A stretch of DNA of 21,166 bases, taken from positions 1 through 21,166 of the forward strand of contig CALHID010000130.1 in NCBI GenBank assembly GCA_938030835.1. The letters are read 5' to 3'. A program made the translations under genes and the position numbers. Positions 7,370 to 14,299 of the stretch are shown here, piece after piece. The notes beneath the pieces were generated by a model, which did not search any database, was not told the DNA's origin, and saw only the letters and a program-made list of their open reading frames with translations. Position 1 is the stretch's first letter, and the number at the start of each line of letters is the position of its first letter. The stretch comes from an uncultured Actinomyces sp. (GTDB lineage: Bacteria > Actinomycetota > Actinomycetes > Actinomycetales > Actinomycetaceae).

Positions 7370-8926
7370 GTGACCATTCGGGATGAGATTCACTCGCGCA
7401 CTAATCTGCGCGACATCTGGGAGGATGCGGTTAATGCAGCCCCAGAACGCAGCTTCCTCATTTTTGAGGATGTGTGCGCTGGTGTGCGCGTTGAACGCTC
7501 CTACCGTCAGACAGATGAACAAGTGAATCGATATGCGAATGCCCTTCTCAAGCTGGGCTATCGCAGCGGTGACCGCATCGCACTCTATCTGCCCAATAGC
7601 ATCGAGTTCATCGAATGCTTCTTGGCGATTGCGAAGATCGGTGCGGTCATCGTTCCCTTGGATACGAAGGGGACTTCTTTTGAACTTGCGGGGCTGATCG
7701 ATGCCAGTGGCGCTCGCGCGGTGATTTGTACCCGAGGCTGTTCGCTGACCCTTGACGAGGCCGTGCTGGCCTCGGGAGTTCAAGTGCTCTTGGTGGGAAG
7801 CGATGCAGGTGAGGGGGCGGATTCACTACTTGCTCTCAGCCGGACGTGCTCACCGCAGCTGGATTACGATCCGCAGCTTGAAGCGCTGAGTCTTCTGGAA
7901 ATTATGTTCACCTCTGGGACGACCTCCTCTCCTAAAGGTGTCATGATCACCCATGCCAATGCCGTATTTTCAGGAAAATACGTCAACTGGGAACTGGCGA
8001 TGACCAGTGATGATCGCTACGCGACTTCTATGGTTGCCAGCCACGTGAATTTCCAGCTCTCGGCCTTCATTCCCGTCATTACCGCCGGAGCGACTCTGAT
8101 TCTTCTCAGTCGTTACAGTGCGCATCGTTTTTGGAAATCGGTGTGTCAGACCCGAGCGACTCTAGTCCAGGGAATGGCACTAATTGTCATGACGATGCTT
8201 GCGCAGCCCGTGGATCCAGAAGAACAGAACCACTGCGTGCGTCAGATGCACTATTTCCTGATGCTGTCTGATGAAGATAAAGAGTGCTTTGAACAGCGTT
8301 TTGCTGTTCCACTACTCAATAACTACGGGTCGACTGAGACCTTGGTTGGAGTTGTTACCGATCCGCCCGCGGGGGAGCGGCGGTGGCCTTCAGTGGGACA
8401 GGTTGGTCCGGACTATGAACTCAAGATTTGTGATGAATCTGGAGTAGAAGTAGCGCAGGGACACAACGGCGAAATCTGCATTCGTGGCGAGATGGGAATC
8501 TCGCTCATGCAAGGGTACTGGCAGCGCCCCGATGCGACTGGGGAGGCAGTCATCGATGGGTGGTATCACACCGGTGACTGGGGATACGTTGACCCCGACG
8601 GATGGCTTTTCTTCGTCGATCGGCGACACGACCTCATCAAGCGCAACGGTGAGTCGGTGGCCTCGGGAGAAATTGAAAACCTTCTACGCCAAATCCCGGA
8701 AGTGAGCGATGCGGCGGTCGTTGGAGTTCGCAACCCCATTCGCGGGCAAGATATTCATGCCTTCCTCACCCTTCATCCGGGTAAGCACTTGAGCACTGAC
8801 AGTGTGTTGGAGTTTTGCCGCCAACGACTGTCCTCCTTCAAAGTTCCCAACGAGGTACGAATCATTGATGAGCTGCCTCGCGGTGAATACGGCAAAGTCA
8901 ACAAAGAATTACTCAAAACCCTGTGA
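7370..8926 (+). CDS. caiC: CaiC-like betaine/carnitine-CoA ligase (ANL family)
   Basis: An acyl-adenylate-forming CoA ligase of 518 residues (Escherichia coli CaiC has 517), expected to use ATP and CoA to prime the cycle by making the betaine's CoA thioester. The P-loop-like motif FTSGTTSSPKGVMITH lies near 179-195. It is followed by LLNNYGSTETLVG, the block ERRWPSVGQVG shared with CaiC (RRWPSIGRVG), YHTGDWGYVDPDGWLFFVDR, and the C-terminal hinge/lysine segment LPRGEYGKVNK. The substrate-pocket region differs from CaiC: SHVNFQLSAF replaces CaiC's AFHIDCQ stretch. The start is GTG at 7370, three bases after the caiB stop, with its ribosome site GAAGAGG inside caiB, so translation is probably coupled. 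Family confident; carnitine as the substrate is inferred from neighbours. Confidence 0.9.
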   Translation: MTIRDEIHSRTNLRDIWEDAVNAAPERSFLIFEDVCAGVRVERSYRQTDEQVNRYANALLKLGYRSGDRIALYLPNSIEFIECFLAIAKIGAVIVPLDTKGTSFELAGLIDASGARAVICTRGCSLTLDEAVLASGVQVLLVGSDAGEGADSLLALSRTCSPQLDYDPQLEALSLLEIMFTSGTTSSPKGVMITHANAVFSGKYVNWELAMTSDDRYATSMVASHVNFQLSAFIPVITAGATLILLSRYSAHRFWKSVCQTRATLVQGMALIVMTMLAQPVDPEEQNHCVRQMHYFLMLSDEDKECFEQRFAVPLLNNYGSTETLVGVVTDPPAGERRWPSVGQVGPDYELKICDESGVEVAQGHNGEICIRGEMGISLMQGYWQRPDATGEAVIDGWYHTGDWGYVDPDGWLFFVDRRHDLIKRNGESVASGEIENLLRQIPEVSDAAVVGVRNPIRGQDIHAFLTLHPGKHLSTDSVLEFCRQRLSSFKVPNEVRIIDELPRGEYGKVNKELLKTL

Positions 8927-8937
8927 AAGGAACAGGC

Positions 8938-9813
8938 ATGGCAATCAATACGGATATGGTCGGACAGACCTTCGGTCCTTTCGTCCGTGACTACACTTTC
9001 CGTGATCTTGAGCTGTTTGCTCTTGGCTGCGGTGCAGGCATCGATGGCAAGGATGGCCTCGAATACCTCAACGAGCATGATGAACGTAATCCTCAGCTCA
9101 AGGTTCTGCCCATGTTTGGTGCGATGCTCATCGTGGATTCCGAGGTCACTCGTACCATTGACTACGGCTACAACTATGCGGGCTCCCTGCACTGGGGCTT
9201 TGATATTCGCTTCCACCAGCCGATCACCAAGATGAGCGATCACCTAGAGACCATGGTTCGCCTTGAAGGCCTCTATGACCGTGGTGAGGGCCGTGGCCTG
9301 CTCGCTCAGCATATTGGTGACACCTACGATTCGGACGGCAATCTTCTGTTTACGAACGAATCTTGGGACTGCCTGATCTACGACGGCGGTTGGGGTGGCC
9401 CCAAGCCTCCCAAGGACATCGTCGAGATGCCAGAGCGTGAGGCTGACGTCGAGGTTGTCGAGCGTATTCCTGAGAACCAAGCTTTGATCTACCGCCTGTC
9501 GGGCGACTATCACCCACAGCACATCGACTGGGATTATGCAGCTGAGAACGGTGAGCCTCGCCCCATTCTTCACGCGATCTCTTACGCGGGTGTTGTTATG
9601 CGTCATGCAATCAACGCTTTTGTTCCCGGAGAACCCGAGCGCATCACCCGTTTCAAGACCCGCATTACTTCGCCGGTTCTGCCCGGCAGCACTCTGAAGA
9701 CGAAGCTGTGGAAGGTCGGAGAAGGCGAGCTCCGTTTCCAGCTGGTGGACGAAGATGCCGATGTTACCGGTGCGAAGCCGCACCTGAACTGGGGGATTAT
9801 CGAATACCGCTGA
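8938..9813 (+). CDS. MaoC/hydratase-2-type double-hotdog enoyl-CoA hydratase in the CaiD position
   Basis: A 291-residue protein with an N-terminal degenerate hotdog (about 8-150) and a C-terminal hydratase-2 hotdog (about 165-291), the arrangement of the eukaryotic MFE-2 hydratase-2 domain. The signature RLSGDYHPQHID (186-197) supplies the catalytic pair Asp190 and His195, and RPILHAISYAG (208-218) is the matching second block. Unusually, the conserved Asn of the motif (GDxNPLHIDP) is His192, Leu is Gln194, and the Pro after Asp197 is Trp. The ATG at 8938 has AAAGGA six bases before it and is preferred to the GTG at 8923, which overlaps the end of caiC. It occupies the place of caiD, a crotonase-fold crotonobetainyl-CoA hydratase, so it probably interconverts a betainyl 3-hydroxyacyl-CoA and its enoyl-CoA. 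Fold confident, substrate inferred. Confidence 0.85.
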   Translation: MAINTDMVGQTFGPFVRDYTFRDLELFALGCGAGIDGKDGLEYLNEHDERNPQLKVLPMFGAMLIVDSEVTRTIDYGYNYAGSLHWGFDIRFHQPITKMSDHLETMVRLEGLYDRGEGRGLLAQHIGDTYDSDGNLLFTNESWDCLIYDGGWGGPKPPKDIVEMPEREADVEVVERIPENQALIYRLSGDYHPQHIDWDYAAENGEPRPILHAISYAGVVMRHAINAFVPGEPERITRFKTRITSPVLPGSTLKTKLWKVGEGELRFQLVDEDADVTGAKPHLNWGIIEYR

Positions 9814-9892
9814 AGTAACCTTGAAAGCATAGATGCGTGATCACACGATGATCCGCAGCTTTGCTATCGAGGTGTTAGAGGAGATACACGCA

Positions 9893-11221
9893 GTGAAAAA
9901 GGAAGTAACAGATCTCGAAGATCTGGATATGTCAGGTGTGCTTTGGCGCATCATCGCATTTTCCAGTGGTGGCCCATTCCTTGAAGGCTATGTTCTAGGA
10001 ATTATCGGCGTGGCGCTTTCACGCCTGGGCAGCGATATCGAGATCAGTAATTCCATGTCGGGCCTGCTGGGAATTGCCGCTTTGGTCGGTCTTTTCTTGG
10101 GAGCCGCGGTCGGAGGATGGCTGACGGACCTCATTGGGCGTCACAAGATGTTCATTCTCGACCTGATTGTCATTGTCGTTTTGTCGGCACTGTGTGCCGT
10201 CGTTACCTCTCCTCTGCAATTAGTGGCTCTGCGCTTCCTCATCGGTGTGGCAATCGGCGCCGATTATCCGATTGCCACATCGATGATCGCGGAGTTTTCA
10301 CCCCGCAAACATCGTGCAATGTCGATGGGCATGATCGCTGCCGCATGGTACCTTGGCGCCAATGTCGCAGCTCTTGTGGGCTACGCACTTTACGAGACCC
10401 CTCACGGCTGGCGCTGGATGCTGGCATCGTCTGCGATTCCGGCAGTACTGATTCTTATTGGTCGTTGGGATATCCCCGAATCTCCCAGGTGGTTGGCATC
10501 GAAGGGCCGTCAAGAAGAGGCCGATCGCGTTGTCATGAAGCTCTTTGGCGAAAATGTTCGTCTTCCTGCGCAAGAGATCGCTGAAAAAACCGAGTTTAAG
10601 AAGATCTTCAGCGGAGTTTATCTGCGACGCGTGATTTTCGTTGGTGTGATTTGGCTGTGCCAAGCAATCCCGATGTTTGCTCTCTACACCTACGGCCCCA
10701 CAATCGTTGGTTCCATTGGCCTAGGAGAGGGACGCAATTCGCTGATTGGTGAGCTTGTTATCGGAACCTTCTTTATGCTCGGTACATTCCCCGCAATGTA
10801 CTTGGCTGAGCGCGTGGGACGTCGTCCGCTCATCATCTGGTGTTTCTTCGGCATGACGATTGCACTTGGCTTGATCGGTTTCTTCCCGCAGGGCGGAATC
10901 GTTCTGATTTCCATCTGCTTTATCGCTTACGCGCTTCTTGCTGGTGGTCCGGGCAACCTCGAGTGGCTCTACCCCAACGAGCTCTTCCCAACCTCCATTC
11001 GCGCCTCGGCAATGGGCGTTGCTATGGCTCTGAGCCGAATCGGCACCGTCTACTCAATGTTCGTCCTTCCGGCATTCATTGCCGATTACGGGATCTCTGC
11101 GACCATGCTTGCCGGTGCCCTCATTTCAGCTCTTGGATTTGGTGTTTCCTTCGCGTGGGCCCCCGAAACCAAGGGACTGAGCTTGGACGTTACAGGATCA
11201 GCGGACTTCAAGGGGCGCTAA
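9893..11221 (+). CDS. MFS transporter, sugar-porter/metabolite-symporter type
   Basis: An inner-membrane transporter of 442 residues from GTG 9893, with about twelve hydrophobic segments. Sugar-porter-type signatures are visible: GWLTDLIGRHKMF after the second helix, PESPRWLASKGRQEEADRVV before the central loop, LAERVGRRPLI after the eighth helix and APETKGLSLDV at the end. I chose GTG 9893 because GAGGAG lies nine bases upstream; an in-frame ATG at 9833 would add 20 residues but has no ribosome site. The gene follows the MaoC gene after 79 bases, the widest gap in the operon, and abuts the next gene by three bases. It is a different subfamily from the transporter at 2632, so one may import and the other export, or they may carry different compounds. 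The substrate cannot be read from the sequence. Confidence 0.87.
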   Translation: MKKEVTDLEDLDMSGVLWRIIAFSSGGPFLEGYVLGIIGVALSRLGSDIEISNSMSGLLGIAALVGLFLGAAVGGWLTDLIGRHKMFILDLIVIVVLSALCAVVTSPLQLVALRFLIGVAIGADYPIATSMIAEFSPRKHRAMSMGMIAAAWYLGANVAALVGYALYETPHGWRWMLASSAIPAVLILIGRWDIPESPRWLASKGRQEEADRVVMKLFGENVRLPAQEIAEKTEFKKIFSGVYLRRVIFVGVIWLCQAIPMFALYTYGPTIVGSIGLGEGRNSLIGELVIGTFFMLGTFPAMYLAERVGRRPLIIWCFFGMTIALGLIGFFPQGGIVLISICFIAYALLAGGPGNLEWLYPNELFPTSIRASAMGVAMALSRIGTVYSMFVLPAFIADYGISATMLAGALISALGFGVSFAWAPETKGLSLDVTGSADFKGR

Positions 11222-11224
11222 ACG

Positions 11225-11902
11225 ATGTATCGCATTGATTCAGTGGTTGTGAGCGCGTACCGCACGAATTGCTACGCGCTAACGAATGAAGGCGGGACGA
11301 TTATTGTCGACCCGGGCGACCAGGCGAGCTTCCTCCAGCAGTGGACGCAGGACTTGGACGTTATCGGTATCGTGCTCACCCACTGTCATTGCGACCACAT
11401 CGGGGCAGTCAATGAACTGGTTGCTCAACACGGGTGCTGGGTTGCCTGTGGAGCTGCAGATGTTGCTGGAACGCGCGACTTACACCTGTCTGGATTCGAT
11501 GCCGAAGGTATCGACTACGTCGTGGATCACGTTGATCGGTCTTTGAAGGAAGGAGATGTCATTGAGTGGGGGAGCGACCGCCTTGAGGTGATCGATACCC
11601 CGGGACACACTCAGGGACATATCTGCCTGATTGATCGTGCCAATTCGATCCTGTTCAGCGGTGACATGCTATTTGCTGGAACGATTGGACGGACTGATTT
11701 CCCGGGGGGAGACCAAACGCTTATGGCCTCTTCCTGCACAAAGCTCGTGGAGATCGCTCAGGATCTTCGCGTGCTTCCCGGGCACGGTCCCGCCACCACT
11801 TTGGCAGCAGAAAAGGCGCAGCTCACGCACTGGGCACGCGTGCTTTGTCCGCGTGAAGTGGCTCAGGATACTGCGCGTAATGACGAATTGAGACTGCCAT
11901 GA
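11225..11902 (+). CDS. Metallo-beta-lactamase-fold hydrolase, glyoxalase-II-like
   Basis: A 225-residue cytoplasmic MBL-fold protein. Metal ligands are visible in THCHCDHIG (HxHxDH, about 56-64), DTPGHTQGH (about 123-131), LFSGDMLFAGTIGRTD (about 141-156) and LPGHGPATT (about 180-188), which is the glyoxalase-II/YcbL pattern. Such enzymes cleave thioesters such as hydroxyacyl-glutathione. At the end of a CoA-thioester operon, a thioesterase role (release of betaine from CoA, or detoxification) is plausible but inferred. The start ATG 11225 comes three bases after the stop of the transporter gene. The last 40 bases overlap the 3' end of the convergent TetR gene. Confidence 0.88.
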   Translation: MYRIDSVVVSAYRTNCYALTNEGGTIIVDPGDQASFLQQWTQDLDVIGIVLTHCHCDHIGAVNELVAQHGCWVACGAADVAGTRDLHLSGFDAEGIDYVVDHVDRSLKEGDVIEWGSDRLEVIDTPGHTQGHICLIDRANSILFSGDMLFAGTIGRTDFPGGDQTLMASSCTKLVEIAQDLRVLPGHGPATTLAAEKAQLTHWARVLCPREVAQDTARNDELRLP

Positions 11903-12534
11903 AGCTGATCGTCAATCAAAGCTTCAAGGTAACGCGGAACCTTCAGCATGAAGCAGTCGATGTAGTCATCGGGCAGGCAGAAGGTACGCATCAGAACCGA
12001 GCCTTCAACCGCGTCAAGCAGGCGGGTAACCGACAGGGTGTCCTTAATCTGCCCCGCGCTCTTGAACTCCCACAAGCGTGTGCGAATCGCACCCAAGGGG
12101 GTAACGAAAATCTGGTTGTGAATCAGTGCGATCGTCGGATCGTTTGTTTCACCGGCCTCGACGAACAGGCGACGAACTGCCCGGCGATTCGGGCCAAGGT
12201 ACTCGCGAAGGCGGAATTCGGCCTCGTTCATCAAAACTTCCCGCGCGCTATTCCCGCGTGGGCCAGGGCAACGAACCAATCGCGCGAAGGCGTCCTTCAG
12301 GAGGTCATCGCGGGTTTCCCAGCGTGTGTAAATGCTGGATTTGCCCACTCCGGCAGCGCTGGCGACCTTGGTCAGGTTGAAAGCCGCCCAGCCGACCTCT
12401 CCGTAGAGTGTCAGGGCGCTTTCGATGATCTTGGTTTCGACCACTTCATCGCGCGGCCGACCAACTTTGGGCGCGTCTTGTCGAGGATTCGGCACGACCT
12501 GCACCTTTCTTTCATAGCTGCTGGTAAGCGCCAT
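11863..12534 (-). CDS. TetR/AcrR-family transcriptional regulator
   Basis: A 223-residue TetR-type repressor with an N-terminal helix-turn-helix (about residues 52-79, NLTKVASAAGVGKSSIYTRW, then DDLL) and a C-terminal effector/dimerisation domain with no recognisable ligand signature. The ATG at 12534 has AAGGTG eight bases upstream. GTG at 12495 (Val14), with GAAAGG about eight bases upstream, is an equally good start and would give 210 residues. It is divergent from fixA (107 bases apart) and convergent with the MBL gene (40-base overlap). It is the only complete regulator inside the block, so control of the fix operon and perhaps the betaine operon by a betaine or its CoA thioester is likely but inferred. 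CaiF, the Escherichia coli activator, is not present in the window. Confidence 0.88.
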   Translation of the reverse strand: MALTSSYERKVQVVPNPRQDAPKVGRPRDEVVETKIIESALTLYGEVGWAAFNLTKVASAAGVGKSSIYTRWETRDDLLKDAFARLVRCPGPRGNSAREVLMNEAEFRLREYLGPNRRAVRRLFVEAGETNDPTIALIHNQIFVTPLGAIRTRLWEFKSAGQIKDTLSVTRLLDAVEGSVLMRTFCLPDDYIDCFMLKVPRYLEALIDDQLHGSLNSSLRAVS

Positions 12535-12641
12535 ATTACTCGCACCTTGCGGGTTAATGCGTGCGCTTTTCGGGAGCTGAGAAAACTTGGGGAGTCTTCC
12601 CTGTATCTATCCGAAAACAACACTCAAGAGAGAAGGACACG
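12535..12641. promoter_or_regulatory. Divergent control region between the tetR-like gene and fixA
   Basis: These 107 bases must contain promoters in both directions. Possible operator elements are TTTTC-N9-GAAAA (12567-12585), CGCAC-N15-GTGCG (12541-12565), and a direct repeat GAAAAC (12581-12586 and 12613-12618). No clean -35/-10 pair could be assigned. AGAAGGA just before 12642 is the fixA ribosome site. Autoregulation by the TetR protein from here is inferred from the divergent layout. Confidence 0.5.
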
Positions 12642-13403
12642 ATGAGTATCGTTGTCGCGTATAAGTACGCTGCGAACCCGCAGGATACAACCGTGGGTTC
12701 TGATGGTGTCGTTGACTGGTCGCGTGCGAAGGCTGCGGTGAGTGAATACGACCCCGTTGCCATTCAGGTGGCACGCACTGTCGCAGACGCTAAGGGCGAA
12801 GAGCTCGTTGGCATTTCCGTAGGAGACGCACAGGTGTCCTCCTCGATGGCAAAAAAGGCTGCTCTTTCGCGCGGGTTGGACCGTGCGCTGGTCGTCGCCG
12901 ATGATGCCGTTCGTGATCTGAATGCCACTGCGGTCGCAGCTGCGCTTGCCGCTCTGGTTCGCAAGGTTGAAGGAGCGAATATCCTCTTGACGGGTGACTC
13001 GTCGATTGATGAGTCCGCCAAGATGATGTCTGCTCTGGTTGCCGGTTACCTGGGATGGCCCTGCTTCCAAGAGGTTTCCGCGGTTGAGGCCAATGGAAAT
13101 GGATGGACCATCACGCAGGCTACTGCCTCTGGCACCCGTACGATCGCTGTCGATGGCCCCGTTGTCGTTGCCGTGACAACAGATGCTGCGACCGTCAAGG
13201 TTCCCGGCATGAAGGATGTGCTGCAGGCCGGAAAGAAGCCCATGGACACCGTTGCTCTTGCTGATCTGGGTGTCGAGCCGATTTCCGTTGAGGTCACCGG
13301 CCGCCTGCGCCCGGTCGCTCAGGAACGTAAGAAGGAAATTCTCAGTGGTGACGACGCCGCTGTGAAGCTGGTCGAGGCGCTGCGTAGCGCTGGTGTGCTC
13401 TGA
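12642..13403 (+). CDS. fixA: Electron transfer flavoprotein beta subunit (FixA)
   Basis: A 253-residue ETF beta subunit (Escherichia coli FixA has 256). With FixB it forms the flavoprotein that passes electrons on to the CaiA-type reductase. Visible matches are the N-terminal VVAYKYAANPQD, the block SRAKAAVSEYDPVAIQVA, LTGDSSIDESAKMMSALVAG (nucleotide-binding region), VVVAVTTDAATVKVPGMKDV, and the beta-subunit C-terminal motif VTGRLRPVAQERKKEIL. I use ATG 12642 with GAGAAGGA upstream; the open frame extends back to 12561, but those residues have no family match and cross the promoter region. It is the first of four tightly spaced fix genes, all oriented like the betaine operon. Confidence 0.94.
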   Translation: MSIVVAYKYAANPQDTTVGSDGVVDWSRAKAAVSEYDPVAIQVARTVADAKGEELVGISVGDAQVSSSMAKKAALSRGLDRALVVADDAVRDLNATAVAAALAALVRKVEGANILLTGDSSIDESAKMMSALVAGYLGWPCFQEVSAVEANGNGWTITQATASGTRTIAVDGPVVVAVTTDAATVKVPGMKDVLQAGKKPMDTVALADLGVEPISVEVTGRLRPVAQERKKEILSGDDAAVKLVEALRSAGVL

Positions 13404-13418
13404 GAAAGGACTTGGACA

Positions 13419-14291
13419 ATGACTAACGCATGGATCATTACGACATCGAATCAGATTGCGTCCCTCGTCGAGGCTGCGCGTGCGATCGGTCCCGTGACCG
13501 TCATCGCTCTTGGCGACGAGGCCACCGGCATCGCTGGTGTTGACCGCGTTGTGACCATCGGTCGTGGAAGCAATGCGCCTCTTGAGGCTTTTGCTCCCGC
13601 AGTGAACGCCGTGTTGGAAGGCGCTGGCGCAGATATCGTCTTCGCCGCGAACCGTCCCGTTGAGCGCGTCCTTGCCGGTGCTGTCGCCGCGCGCCTTGGC
13701 CTTCCCCTCATCAACGGTGCGCTCCGCGTTTCCGCTGGCGAGGCCGAGGTGTCGCGCTTTGGTGGCCTGACTCAGGAAAGCATTTCCTTCCCCGGTGGCG
13801 CTGTTGTCGTCCTTGAAGGTGGAGCCCCCGTTGAGGGCGCAGAAGTCGCGCACGAGGCTGGTTCGGAAGAACACTACGAGGCAAGCGTGAGCGCTGTGGA
13901 GCCCGCTGGTTCAGGCCCCGCCAACCTTGCTGCCGCGCGTCGTATCGTCGCAGCCGGTCGTGGCTTCAAGGCCGAGGAAGATCTGCAGATTGCCCGCGAC
14001 CTGGCCGCAGCGCTGGGCGCAGAGCTCGCCTGCTCCCGTCCCTTGGCTGAAGGAACCGCGTGGCTGTCCAAGGATCGCTATGTTGGTGTTTCTGGCATGC
14101 ATGTTGCTCCGGATCTGTACCTTGCCGCCGGCATTTCCGGTCAGGTTCAGCACACCTCAGGCATGTCCGATTCGAAGGTCGTTGTTGCCGTCAATAGTGA
14201 TGCCAATGCCCCGATCTTTGAGGTTGCAGACTACGGAATCGTGGGCGACCTCTATGATGTCCTGCCTGCGATTACCGCAGCACTTTCCTGA
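13419..14291 (+). CDS. fixB: Electron transfer flavoprotein alpha subunit (FixB)
   Basis: A 290-residue ETF alpha subunit, slightly shorter than Escherichia coli FixB (313). It is the FAD-carrying partner of FixA. The C-terminal FAD-binding half is well conserved: ARRIVAAGRGFKAEEDLQIA, LACSRPLAEGTAWLSKDRYV, GISGQVQHTSGMSDSKVVVA, and VNSDANAPIFEVADYGIVGD followed by a short C-terminal helix. The N-terminal half (about 1-150) is more divergent and Ala/Gly/Val-rich. The ATG at 13419 follows AAAGGA by eight bases, 15 bases after fixA; fixC follows after 8 bases. No residue essential to FAD binding appears lost by eye. Confidence 0.94.
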   Translation: MTNAWIITTSNQIASLVEAARAIGPVTVIALGDEATGIAGVDRVVTIGRGSNAPLEAFAPAVNAVLEGAGADIVFAANRPVERVLAGAVAARLGLPLINGALRVSAGEAEVSRFGGLTQESISFPGGAVVVLEGGAPVEGAEVAHEAGSEEHYEASVSAVEPAGSGPANLAAARRIVAAGRGFKAEEDLQIARDLAAALGAELACSRPLAEGTAWLSKDRYVGVSGMHVAPDLYLAAGISGQVQHTSGMSDSKVVVAVNSDANAPIFEVADYGIVGDLYDVLPAITAALS

Positions 14292-14299
14292 GGAAGAGT

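Noticed and set aside
11899..12645. 248-codon plus-strand frame opposite the tetR-like gene
   Set aside because: The minus-strand TetR helix-turn-helix is unmistakable; this frame has no domain and runs through the divergent promoter region.
12624..13874. 416-codon minus-strand frame over fixA and fixB
   Set aside because: It is antisense to two well-matched ETF genes and has no family resemblance.
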